In this document: in pieces, positions 8,684 through 16,819 of the stretch
Numbering within the stretch: the stretch's first letter is position 1
How the letters are laid out: every line of letters begins with the position of its first letter
Assembly: GCF_004349105.1 (NCBI RefSeq)
Contig: NZ_SMLB01000026.1
Span: forward strand, 1 to 64,000
Reading direction: 5' to 3'
DNA from: Jiangella aurantiaca
Lineage (GTDB): Bacteria > Actinomycetota > Actinomycetes > Jiangellales > Jiangellaceae
Length of the DNA: 64,000 nt
Program-made: the position numbers and the translations under genes
Notes under the pieces: model-generated
Seen by the model: the letters and a program-made list of their open reading frames with translations, nothing else
What the model was told of the DNA's origin: nothing
Database searches by the model: none

Positions 8684-10240
8684 ATGCGGTTGGATGGGGG
8701 TGTGGCTGAGACGGATCCGCTGGCCGGCCCGCCCGGGGAAGGCGGGGGTCGCGGTGCGCGCGGCGACGGCGGGGCGTACGAGTCGCCGTTCGCCGGTCGG
8801 GAGCTGCCCGGCGACGGCCGTCCCGCCGGCGACGACGCCACCCGTTCGATGCCGCCTCCGCCGACCGCCGGCGCGCGGATGCGCCGGGCCGCCGGGGCAA
8901 CCGGCCGGGCCGCCAGATCCGCCGCCTCCGGGACGTCGCGCGCGGCGAGGGTCAGCGCCAACCGCCTGCACCGCGCCGCCGAGGCGCAGGGCGCCGGGAA
9001 GACCGGCCTGTCCCGGCTGATCGAACTCAACGCCGCCAGCGCTTTCGCCGACGCGCTGGTGACGGTGGCGCTGGCCGGCACGCTGTTCTTCTCCGTCTCC
9101 ACGACGGAGGCGCGCGGCAACGTCGCGCTGTACCTGCTGCTCACCATGGCGCCGTTCGCGGTCGTCGCGCCGGTGCTCGGCCCGTTCCTCGACCGCTTCA
9201 GCCATGGCCGCCGGTGGGCCATCGGGTTCACGGCGGCCGGCCGCGGGTTCCTCGCCTGGGTGGCGGCCGACGCCGTCATCGACGGCGGGGTGTGGCTCTA
9301 CCCGGCGGCGCTGGGCGTGCTGGTCGGGCAGAAGGCATACGCCGTCGCGCGGGCCGCCGCGGTGCCCCGGCTGCTGCCGGAGGGCTGGACGCTGGTGGCG
9401 GCGAACTCCCGGCTGCAGCTGGCGGCCACGTTCGGCACACTGGTCGGCGCGCCGGTGGGCATCGGGCTGGCCCAGATCGGCGACGACTGGCCACTGCGGG
9501 CGGCCTTCTTCGCCTACGTCGGCACGACGGTGCTGGCGATCCTCCTGCCGAAGCGGGTCGACCTGTCGGCCGGCGAGGAGCCGGCGTCGCTCACCGAGGG
9601 CGGCGGCGACGACGCGTCCGCGCCCGGCAAGCCGCGCAAGTTCCGGGTCGGCGCGACGGTGGTCCGCGCGCTGCGGGCCAACGCGGCGCTGCGCTGGCTG
9701 TCCGGATTCATGACGATGTTCATGGCGTTCGTGCTGCGCGAAGAGCCGGTCGCCGGGCTCGACGACCTCGTCCTGCTGGGCATCGTCGCGGCCGCCGCGT
9801 GGCTGGGCAGCACCGCCGGCTCGTCCGTCGGCGCCCTCGTGCAGGCGCGCAGTCCCGACCGCACCGTCATGGTGCTGGTCGGGTTCGGCGCGGCGAGCAC
9901 GCTGGTGACGGCCGTCTTCTGGAACCTGCTGACGGTGATCCTGATCGGGCTCGCGGCCGGGTTCGCCCAGCAGCTGGGCCGGCTGTCGCTCGACGCGATC
10001 GTGCAGCGCGACGTGCCGGAGAAGAACCGGTCCAACGCGTTCGCCCGCTCGGAGACGCTGCTGCAGCTGGGCTGGGTGGTCGGCGGAGGCGTGGGCATCC
10101 TGCTGCCGCTGATCCCGTGGCTGGGCATGACGGTGGCGACCGTCGTCATGGCCGGCGGGCTGGTGTTCGCACTGCGGGTCCGCCCGCCGGCGCGCACGCC
10201 GTCGCCGTCGAGCCCACCGCCGGAGCGGCCCGAGGAGTGA
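8684..10240 (+). CDS. MFS transporter
   Basis: The 518-aa protein has about 100 polar, low-complexity residues at the N-terminus, then roughly twelve membrane segments starting near 'ASAFADALVTVALAGTLFFS'. The 'GPFLDRFSHGRR' loop between segments 2 and 3 is the MFS A-motif (G-x-x-x-D-R-x-x-R/H). The start may be ATG 8684 or the in-frame GTG 18 bases later; the long N-terminal tail means start choice is uncertain but not critical. It is expected in the cytoplasmic membrane; substrate unknown. It is divergent from DUF3027 and convergent with the cold-shock gene 18 bases after its stop. Confidence 0.85.
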   Translation: MRLDGGVAETDPLAGPPGEGGGRGARGDGGAYESPFAGRELPGDGRPAGDDATRSMPPPPTAGARMRRAAGATGRAARSAASGTSRAARVSANRLHRAAEAQGAGKTGLSRLIELNAASAFADALVTVALAGTLFFSVSTTEARGNVALYLLLTMAPFAVVAPVLGPFLDRFSHGRRWAIGFTAAGRGFLAWVAADAVIDGGVWLYPAALGVLVGQKAYAVARAAAVPRLLPEGWTLVAANSRLQLAATFGTLVGAPVGIGLAQIGDDWPLRAAFFAYVGTTVLAILLPKRVDLSAGEEPASLTEGGGDDASAPGKPRKFRVGATVVRALRANAALRWLSGFMTMFMAFVLREEPVAGLDDLVLLGIVAAAAWLGSTAGSSVGALVQARSPDRTVMVLVGFGAASTLVTAVFWNLLTVILIGLAAGFAQQLGRLSLDAIVQRDVPEKNRSNAFARSETLLQLGWVVGGGVGILLPLIPWLGMTVATVVMAGGLVFALRVRPPARTPSPSSPPPERPEE

Positions 10241-10258
10241 GCCCCGCAGGGCCCAGGG

Positions 10259-10642
10259 TCAGAGCTCGAGGTCGTCGGCCACGCCGCGCAGCACGGTGGC
10301 GACCTTGCGCGCCGTGCGCTGGTCGGGGTGCCGGCCGCGCCGGTAGGTGTTCGACAGGCCGTCGAGCAGCTTGATGAGGTCCTCGACGATGGTCACCATG
10401 TCGTCGGGCTTCTTGCGCGTCGCCGCCGACACCGACGGCAGCGGGTCGAGGACGCGCACCGAGAGCGCCTGCTCGCCGCGGCGCCCCTCGGCCACGCCGA
10501 ACTCCACCCGCTGGCCCGGCTTGAGGGCGGTCACGCCCGCGGGGAGCGCGGACGAGTGCACGAACACGTCGCCGCCTTCGTCCTTCGAGAGGAAGCCGAA
10601 GCCCTTCTCGGTGTCGAAAAACTTGACCTTGCCCGTTGGCAC
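10259..10642 (-). CDS. Cold-shock domain protein with C-terminal extension
   Basis: Residues 1-65 form a cold-shock OB-fold with both RNA-binding motifs visible (KGFGFL and DVFVHSSAL). A 60-residue C-terminal helical extension ('MVTIVEDLIKLLDGLSNTYRRGRH') marks the longer actinobacterial type rather than the 67-aa CspA type. The start is GTG 10642 (VPTGKVKFFDTEKG) with AGAGG seven bases upstream; a longer frame to 10675 adds poor sequence. It should bind single-stranded RNA/DNA in the cytoplasm and act as an RNA chaperone. It is monocistronic, convergent with the MFS gene. Confidence 0.93.
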   Translation of the reverse strand: MPTGKVKFFDTEKGFGFLSKDEGGDVFVHSSALPAGVTALKPGQRVEFGVAEGRRGEQALSVRVLDPLPSVSAATRKKPDDMVTIVEDLIKLLDGLSNTYRRGRHPDQRTARKVATVLRGVADDLEL

Positions 10643-10790
10643 GGCTGACCTCTTCGTGTCGGGGGGACCGGACAATCCTCCCGCAGGTGCGGGAGACGCC
10701 TCCAGCCTAAGGCCGACGACGGCCTGTGGGCCTCTCCGGGGGCGATCAATCCGATGACGTACCGTCGTCGCCCATGGTGAGGTTTCCGCG

Positions 10791-11570
10791 ATGACCTTGC
10801 GTACCGGGTTCCCGGTGGTGCGTGCGGTCCGCTACGTCGAGCCACTGCGCGAGGGCGGTTCGCTGCCCGGTCTGGTCGAGGGCGACGACCTCGGCACGTA
10901 CGTCGTGAAGTTCCGCGGCGCCGGGCAGGGCCCGAAGACGCTGGTCGCGGAGATCGTGGTCGGCGAGCTGGCTCGGCGGCTCGGCATCCGGGTGCCCGAT
11001 CTCGTGCTCGTCGACCTCGACGAGGCGATCGCGCGGCGCGAGCCCGACCCGGAGATCCAGGCGCTCCTGCTCGCCAGCGTCGGCGTGAATCTCGGCATGG
11101 ACTTCCTGCCGCGGTCGCTCGGGTACGACGGACACGGCCGGCGGGCCGACGCCGACGAGGCGGCGAAGGTGCTGTGGCTGGACGCCCTGACCGTCAACGT
11201 CGACCGCAGCTGGCGCAACCCGAACCTGCTGACCTGGCACGGGCAGCTGTGGGCCATCGACCACGGCGCCGCACTACTGTTCCAGCACACCTGGCCGGGC
11301 GTGGAGGCGTTCGCCGCGCGGCGGTACCCGATCGACGATCACGTGCTGGCGTTCGCCGCGGACCGGCTGCCGTCGGTCGACGCCGAACTGACCCCGCGGG
11401 TGACACCGTCGGTGCTGGCGGAGATCCTGGCGCTGGTCCCGGACGACTGGCTGCCCGAGGTCCCGAAGCTGGACGGCGCCGAGCCCGACGCCGTCCGCGC
11501 CGTCTACGCCGACCACCTGGCCGCCCGAGCCGCGGCGTCGTCGACCTGGCTGCCGGGCGGTGCCGCATGA
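10791..11570 (+). CDS. HipA-like kinase family protein
   Basis: The 259-aa protein looks like the short HipA-type kinase family. It has the nucleotide-binding start 'YVVKFRGAGQGPKTLVAEIV', the catalytic-type 'LDALTVNVDRSWRNPNLL' (an N-x-D-R-x-x-x-N pattern) and 'LWAIDHGAALLFQ' (D-H/F-G). It lacks the N-terminal HipA domain of classical toxins. The ATG follows GAGG at a suitable distance. Its stop overlaps the ATG of a DUF3037 gene (ATGA), an association common in actinomycetes. Whether the pair is a toxin-antitoxin-like system or a modifying kinase with its partner is unknown. Confidence 0.8.
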   Translation: MTLRTGFPVVRAVRYVEPLREGGSLPGLVEGDDLGTYVVKFRGAGQGPKTLVAEIVVGELARRLGIRVPDLVLVDLDEAIARREPDPEIQALLLASVGVNLGMDFLPRSLGYDGHGRRADADEAAKVLWLDALTVNVDRSWRNPNLLTWHGQLWAIDHGAALLFQHTWPGVEAFAARRYPIDDHVLAFAADRLPSVDAELTPRVTPSVLAEILALVPDDWLPEVPKLDGAEPDAVRAVYADHLAARAAASSTWLPGGAA

Positions 11571-11941
11571 TCCCGTTCGAGTACGCCGTCCTTCGGGTGG
11601 TGCCGCGCATCGAGCGGGCCGAGTTCGTCAACGCCGGCGTCATCGTCTACAGCCAGAAGGCGGGCTACCTTGCCGCCGCGACCCACGTCGACGCTGACCG
11701 GCTGCGCGCATTGGACCCCGAGGCCGACGTCGACGCGATCACGGCGGCGGTCGAGGCGTACGCACGCACCTGCAGCGACCCGGAGGCGGCCGGGCCGGTC
11801 GGCGCGACGGCGATCGGCGAGCGCTTCCGCTGGCTGGCGGCGCCGCGCAGCACCATCGTGCAGCCGGGGCCGGTGCACGCCGGGCTCACCGACGACCCCG
11901 CGGCCGAGCTGGACCGGCTGCTGCGCCGGCTCGTGCTGTGA
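11567..11941 (+). CDS. DUF3037 family protein
   Basis: The 124-aa protein matches DUF3037: it opens with 'PFEYAVLRVVPRIERAEFVNAGVIV', the hallmark of the family, and contains 'FRWLAAPRSTIVQPGPVHAG' and a leucine-rich C-terminus. The start ATG overlaps the stop of the HipA-like gene, so the two are translated together. No enzymatic motif is evident; the family is uncharacterised and travels with HipA-like kinases, so a partner or substrate role is the natural guess. Confidence 0.85.
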   Translation: MIPFEYAVLRVVPRIERAEFVNAGVIVYSQKAGYLAAATHVDADRLRALDPEADVDAITAAVEAYARTCSDPEAAGPVGATAIGERFRWLAAPRSTIVQPGPVHAGLTDDPAAELDRLLRRLVL

Positions 11942-11978
11942 CCGTCGCCGTGCCCGCCTCGCCCTCCCCGCGATCCGC

Positions 11979-12050
11979 GTTGATCTTGGAGTAATGGCGG
12001 GATCAATCGGGCGAATCGGACCGCAACTCCCCGATTACTCCAAGATCGAC
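11979..12050. repeat. Intergenic palindrome P1 (TTGATCTTGGAG family)
   Basis: A 17-bp stem with one mismatch pairs 11979-11995 with 12034-12050; the arms carry TTGATCTTGGAGTAAT. The loop contains ATCAATCGGGC, shared with the palindrome at 20943-21014. It lies between two convergent genes and may end transcription from both sides. Confidence 0.8.
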
Positions 12051-12083
12051 GGTGCGGGCAGGACAGGCGCCGGGCGGTCAGGC

Positions 12084-12710
12084 TCAGGTCGGGGTGCCGA
12101 CGTAGTCGTCGAGCCAGTACGGGAAGTCGAGCAGGTCGGAGAAGACGACGTCGGCGCCGGCCTCGCGCAGCGCGACAGCGTCGTGCCCGCCGGTCGTGAC
12201 CCCGATGGCGTAGGCGCCGGCGGTCCGGGCGCCGATCATGTCGCCGGGATGGTCGCCCACGTAGACGTCCGCGCCCCGTTCCTGCAGCGCCGCGCCCTTG
12301 GACTCCGCGTACCGCTCGCCGACGACATCGTCGACCGGCAGGCCGACGTGCGCGAGCACCGCCCGGACCGCGGACTCGATCTTGGCGCTGACGACGAGCA
12401 CCGTGCCGTGGTGCGCGTGGATGGCGTCGACGGCCTCGACGGCCCCGGGCAGCGGCTTGGTGCCCGGGATGCCCATCGTCGGGTAGAGCGCGCGGTAGAT
12501 CTCGCGCGCCTCGTCGACGCGGTCCGTGGGGACGAACGCGCGCAGAGTGGTGTCGAGCGGCAGGCCGATCATCGGCAGCAGCTGCTGCGGGTCGATGACG
12601 ACGCCGACCTGCCGGAACGCCTCGGTCATGGAGACGGTGATGCCTTCCGCGGAATCGACGAGGGTGAGATCGAGGTCGAATCCGATGGTGAGGGGCACGG
12701 TGATCACCAT
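12084..12710 (-). CDS. HAD-family hydrolase (phosphoglycolate phosphatase-like)
   Basis: The 208-aa protein has HAD motif I 'GFDLDLTLVDS' (D-x-D), motif II in 'VLVVSAKIES' with the lysine of motif III near 'YAESKG', and motif IV 'VYVGDHPGDMIGA' (G-D-x-x-x-D). The cap between motifs I and II is alpha-helical, as in the phosphoglycolate phosphatase/beta-phosphoglucomutase group. I chose ATG 12710; a longer frame to 12740 adds ten unlikely residues. Substrate is a small phosphate ester, not further defined. It is convergent with the DUF3037 gene across palindrome P1. Confidence 0.85.
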   Translation of the reverse strand: MVITVPLTIGFDLDLTLVDSAEGITVSMTEAFRQVGVVIDPQQLLPMIGLPLDTTLRAFVPTDRVDEAREIYRALYPTMGIPGTKPLPGAVEAVDAIHAHHGTVLVVSAKIESAVRAVLAHVGLPVDDVVGERYAESKGAALQERGADVYVGDHPGDMIGARTAGAYAIGVTTGGHDAVALREAGADVVFSDLLDFPYWLDDYVGTPT

Positions 12711-12776
12711 ACGCGGCATTCGCCCATTACCGTGTGACATAGATCACTCGGTGTGCCGCGCGGCTGAGGGGCCGTA

Positions 12777-15419
12777 TCAGGCGCCGCCGAGGGCCAGGAA
12801 CGACCACGCGGTCGCGCGGTCGCGCGCCCCGGCCGCCGCCCGGCGGGCCGCCAGCAGCGCCGCGCCCAGGTCGTCGCCCTCGCGCAGCCGCTCGTGCACG
12901 ATGAGGCTGAGGTCGACGCTCGCGGCGTCGCTGACCGGGACGACGGTGGCCAGCAGCCCGGCGGTGCCCAGCGCCGACAGCGACGTCGTCAACCCGAGCA
13001 GCTCGTCGGCGCCGGTGGGCGAGCCGACACCCGACTCGCACGCCGTCAGCAACAGGCGGTACGGCGGCGACTGCAACCGCTCGATGTCGAACACCGTCAG
13101 CGGGCCGTCGGCCAGTTCCAGCGACGAGAACATCGGGTTGTCGCCCCGGTACCGGCCGTGCGCGCCGACGTGCGCCAGCCAGGACCCGTCCAGCGCGTCC
13201 AACGCTGCGTCGGCAGTGGCGTCGCCGCCGGTCAGCACGGTCGCGTCGGTGTAGACGCCGGCCAGCACGCCGACCTCGGCACCCGACGACGCGAGGTCGG
13301 CACCCGCGATCAGCGCGACCCGCCGGTCGGCCGGCGGCGTGCTGGTGCGGGCGCGCAACCACGCGGTCGCCGACGGCGCCACCGTCACGTCCCGGTCGCG
13401 CAGCGCCGGCAGCGCACCCCACGGGACCGACTGCATCGTCGACGGCGGCACGAGCACCACCGGACCGTCACCGAGCTCGCGGACCGCCGGGCCGAGCATC
13501 GTCTCCTGCAGCCGGGCCAGGCCGGGCTCGGCGGCCGCGAGCAGCACCCCGGCGACGGCGTCGGCCGCCACGGCCGCGCCGCGCAGCGCGAACTTGGCGT
13601 ACTCGACCTCGTCGAGCGCGGCGCCGGACTCGCCCGCGACCACGTGCTTCAGCCGGCCCTCGCGCGCGACGACGGCGTGGAACCGGCCGCCGCGCAGGCC
13701 GACGATGCTCACCAGCGTGCGGCCGCCGAGCGTGTCGAGCAGCTCGCGGACGTCGAGGCTGCGACGGCTCGTCGGTCCGGGGACGGCGGCGTGGCCGGCC
13801 GGGGCAGCCGCGTCGGTCCGCGCGTCCCGGCCGTGGACGTGCCGGCGGATCCGCTCCTCGATGCGCCGCCGCTCGGCCTCGTCGGCGTGGGTGCCGATGA
13901 GGCTGCCGACGGCGCGCAACCGGCCGAGCTCGGCGGTCAGCTCGGCGTCGTGGCGGGCCTCCGGCCAGGGCAGCGAGTGCAAGGTGCCGCGCCAGCGCTC
14001 GGTCCAGCGCAGCAGCTCGCGCGCCGACCCGTCGACGGCGACGCGGCGGGTGGCCAGCGCGGCGAGGTCGCTGCCGTGCACTGTCGCCCGCGCCCGCAGC
14101 TCCGTCGCGCCGAGCGACAGCGCGTGCGTGTCGAGGACGTCCAGCCCGCGGCCGCAGGCGCGCAGCATCGCCCGCCGGTCGCCGGCGGATTCGGCCAGCA
14201 GCGCCTGCGCGTACCAGCCGGTGGCCCGGCGCAGCGCCGACCCGCGGCCCCGGCGACCGGCCGCGGCCGTCCGCAGTGCGTCCTCGGCCAGCTCCGGCAG
14301 CCCCGTCGCCAGCGCCAGCCGGCCGGCCAGCACCAGCGCGTCGAGCCGCTCGGAGGCGTACCGGTCGGTCAGCTCAGCGGCCAGCGCGGCGGCCGCCCGG
14401 GCGTGCCGCTTCGTGACGGCGCCCGCGGCGGCCTGCGCGCGGAGCAGCACCACCCGCGCATGCCGCTCGGCGTCGTCGTGTCCCTGCCGGCGGCTGGACC
14501 GCGCGGCCCGGCGGGCGAGATCGGCGGCCCGGACGGCGTTGCCCGCCGCGAGGTGCACGATGGCCGCCGCGATGAACCCGTCGGACCGCCGCAGCGCCGA
14601 GTCCCGAGCCCCCTCGAGCACCGCCACCAGCTCGTCCGCCGTGGTGGCGGCATCCTCGGTGAGGCCCGCTGCCAACTGGACGACGGCAAGGTCGCGCAAC
14701 ACCTCCGGCGGGACGACGCCCAGCTCCTCATATCGGCGGCGCGCGTCGTAGAGCAGGCGGAGGGCTCGCGGCAGGTCCCCCATCCGATGCGCGCAATCGC
14801 CCCGGTTCTGCACGACGATGGTCGCCAGGTAGTCGTGGCCAGCGCGCTCAGCCAGCTCTTGCGATCGCCCGTACTCCGCGTCGGCGTCGGCGAACCGGCC
14901 GAGGCCCAACAGCGCCGAGGCCAGGTTCGTTCGCGCTGTTGCCTCCCAGCGCGTGTCACCGAGCCGCTCGAGGATGGCGGCCGCCTCGTGGCTGTTCTGC
15001 CGTGCGCCGTCGAGATCTTGGAAGAAGAAGCACACCGCCGCCCGTCGCACGAGAATCCGGGCCCGCTCTGCCGGCTCCGCCCCCTCAAGAGCGCTGTCGA
15101 ACGCGTCGAACGCCGAGCGCCGCCGACCGGCCAGCGCGAGCACCGTGCCGAGGCTGGCCTCGAGGTCGGTGACCCGGGCGGTGAGCCCGTGCTCGTTGCC
15201 GACGCGGATGCCACGGCGCACGGTCCGTAGGGCGCGGCGGACTTCGCCGCGCTCCCGCTGGACGATGCCCAGCGCCTGCAGCGCGTAGGTCTGGTCCAGC
15301 GGTGTCGCCGCACCGGACAGCACGGCGCGGGCGGCCCGATCGGCCTCGTCGGGACTCGACATCGCCAACGCCGGCAACTGATCCGCAGCTACCACCGTCA
15401 ACGTGCTTCCCGAGGTCAC
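12777..15419 (-). CDS. TPR-CHAT domain protease
   Basis: The 880-aa cytoplasmic protein has an N-terminal array of tetratricopeptide-like helices (about residues 20-430, with repeats such as 'ALGIVQRERGEVRRALRTVRRG' spelled over neighbouring helices) and a C-terminal CHAT domain (about 570-880). The caspase/separase-like dyad is visible: His750/His754 in 'HVGAHG' and Cys794 in 'LTACESG'. CHAT proteases act in bacterial defence and regulated proteolysis (for example TPR-CHAT/Csx29 with type III-E CRISPR), but no CRISPR is present here. The start is GTG 15419 with TAGCAT six bases upstream, suggesting a leaderless message. It is divergent, 53 bases apart, from a cytoplasmic subtilase with which it may form a protease pair. 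Confidence 0.85.
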   Translation of the reverse strand: MTSGSTLTVVAADQLPALAMSSPDEADRAARAVLSGAATPLDQTYALQALGIVQRERGEVRRALRTVRRGIRVGNEHGLTARVTDLEASLGTVLALAGRRRSAFDAFDSALEGAEPAERARILVRRAAVCFFFQDLDGARQNSHEAAAILERLGDTRWEATARTNLASALLGLGRFADADAEYGRSQELAERAGHDYLATIVVQNRGDCAHRMGDLPRALRLLYDARRRYEELGVVPPEVLRDLAVVQLAAGLTEDAATTADELVAVLEGARDSALRRSDGFIAAAIVHLAAGNAVRAADLARRAARSSRRQGHDDAERHARVVLLRAQAAAGAVTKRHARAAAALAAELTDRYASERLDALVLAGRLALATGLPELAEDALRTAAAGRRGRGSALRRATGWYAQALLAESAGDRRAMLRACGRGLDVLDTHALSLGATELRARATVHGSDLAALATRRVAVDGSARELLRWTERWRGTLHSLPWPEARHDAELTAELGRLRAVGSLIGTHADEAERRRIEERIRRHVHGRDARTDAAAPAGHAAVPGPTSRRSLDVRELLDTLGGRTLVSIVGLRGGRFHAVVAREGRLKHVVAGESGAALDEVEYAKFALRGAAVAADAVAGVLLAAAEPGLARLQETMLGPAVRELGDGPVVLVPPSTMQSVPWGALPALRDRDVTVAPSATAWLRARTSTPPADRRVALIAGADLASSGAEVGVLAGVYTDATVLTGGDATADAALDALDGSWLAHVGAHGRYRGDNPMFSSLELADGPLTVFDIERLQSPPYRLLLTACESGVGSPTGADELLGLTTSLSALGTAGLLATVVPVSDAASVDLSLIVHERLREGDDLGAALLAARRAAAGARDRATAWSFLALGGA

Positions 15420-15425
15420 GCCCTG

Positions 15426-15431
15426 ATGCTA
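15426..15431 (-). promoter_or_regulatory. -10 element for leaderless TPR-CHAT transcript
   Basis: On the minus strand TAGCAT is followed by CAGGGC and then the GTG start of the TPR-CHAT gene. The 6-nt gap places the transcription start at or next to the start codon. No convincing -35 was seen. Confidence 0.45.
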
Positions 15432-15472
15432 GACATGTAGTCGTTTGCCCGAATCACGTCTGGGGGAATCCG

Positions 15473-16696
15473 ATGCAACCGGATCGCGAACGGCTACACC
15501 AGGAGTTCGAGCGGTTACGCCAGAACAGCGCTCGACGCACCAAAGAACGGGGGTTCGAACTCGCCGCCCGCTGGAACCGCGACGAGACGGCGATCGAGTA
15601 CTTGTACCGGCAGGGCCAGCTGATCTGCGACGAGCGCGACCTCGGCACCGTCCTCGAGGCGTTCGACCAGCTGCGGCTGGACCGGCCGGAGGTATCGGAG
15701 GGCCCGGTCGGGCTGGCCGTCCTGCACCTCCCGGACACCGACGCCGACGAGGTCGCCGCGAAGCTGGCCGATGTCTTGGGCGACGAGCGCATCGTCGCAC
15801 CCAACCACGTCCTGGACGCGCAGGTGCATATGGCCATGTGCCCGGCCACCGAGCCGGTGCCGTCCTTCGGCCCGATCCCGGTGCTCGGCGAGCCCGTCGG
15901 CCCTGGCCGACCTAGGGTGGCCGTCGTCGACACGGGGTACTTCCCGGAGGCCGGGATCGACTCCGGTTTCAGCCGGTTCTCGGCGGTGAAGAAGTACGAG
16001 GTCGACGACGACGTCTACGTGCCAGGCACCGATGAGATTCGGCCGTACGGGGGCCACGGCACGGCGACTACCGCCCGGCTCCTCGCCGTGTCCGGCGCCG
16101 AGTCGATCGAGGTCGAGGTGCGCGACTGCCTGCTCGGCGGCGCGGTCGACGAGCTGGCCATCGTCGAGGACCTGGAGAAGGTGGTCCGCGCGGGCGTGAA
16201 CGTCGTCAGCGTGCAGGCCGGGCTCTACGCTCGGCACGGCACGACGCCCAAGTCGTTCGACATGTTCTACCGCCGGGTGCTGAGCAAGTACCCGGAGACC
16301 GTCATCGTCGCGGCGGCCGGCAACCACGGCACCGACGTCCCGTTCTGGCCGGCGGCATACAGCTGGGTGACGGCGGTCGGCGCGCTGACCCGCGGCGGTG
16401 ACTACCGAGCGCCGTGGAGCAACTTCGGCTACTGGGTCGACGCCTACACGCCGGGCGAGAGCACCGTCATCCCCTACCCGAACGGCCGGTACGACTACAT
16501 CGACGACACCTCGGCCCGGTTCAGCAACGGGCACGCGCTGTGGTCGGGCACGTCGTTTGCCGCCCCGGTGGTGGCCGGCCTGATCGCCCGCCGGATGATC
16601 GAGCGCGAGGTGTCTGCGCCGGTCGCGCGGCACATCGTCCTGCAGGAGGCGGCCATCGGCGCACTGCCGCACGCCGGCCCCCGCCTGATCGTCTGA
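15473..16696 (+). CDS. Cytoplasmic S8 family serine peptidase (subtilase)
   Basis: The 407-aa protein has a complete subtilisin active site: Asp153 in 'VAVVDTGYF', His195 in 'YGGHGTATT', oxyanion Asn284 in 'AAGNHG' and Ser361 in 'SGTSFAAPVVAG'. The first 150 residues are charged and helical, without a signal peptide, unlike secreted subtilases, so it should act in the cytoplasm. The ATG follows GGGGGA at good spacing; the open frame extends upstream, but that part overlaps the divergent CHAT gene. The close divergent pairing suggests that one protease activates or is activated by the other. Substrate unknown. Confidence 0.88.
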   Translation: MQPDRERLHQEFERLRQNSARRTKERGFELAARWNRDETAIEYLYRQGQLICDERDLGTVLEAFDQLRLDRPEVSEGPVGLAVLHLPDTDADEVAAKLADVLGDERIVAPNHVLDAQVHMAMCPATEPVPSFGPIPVLGEPVGPGRPRVAVVDTGYFPEAGIDSGFSRFSAVKKYEVDDDVYVPGTDEIRPYGGHGTATTARLLAVSGAESIEVEVRDCLLGGAVDELAIVEDLEKVVRAGVNVVSVQAGLYARHGTTPKSFDMFYRRVLSKYPETVIVAAAGNHGTDVPFWPAAYSWVTAVGALTRGGDYRAPWSNFGYWVDAYTPGESTVIPYPNGRYDYIDDTSARFSNGHALWSGTSFAAPVVAGLIARRMIEREVSAPVARHIVLQEAAIGALPHAGPRLIV

Positions 16697-16731
16697 CGTC
16701 CACCGGGTCGAATGAGGTGTCCCCGACCCGC

Positions 16732-16795
16732 GTTGATCATGGAGAAATCGGGGTTCCGGAGCTGTTGGAACCCCGATTTCTCCATGATCATCAAC
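16732..16795. repeat. Intergenic palindrome P2 (TTGATCATGGAG family)
   Basis: A perfect 23-bp stem (arm core GATCATGGAGAAATCGGGG) with a 9-nt loop (16758-16766) lies between the convergent subtilase and MFS genes. It has the shape of a strong bidirectional terminator, though it lacks a T tract, and shares its arm with palindromes P1 and P3. Confidence 0.85.
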
Positions 16796-16819
16796 GCTTG
16801 GTGGTGTCGCGCACCTCGA

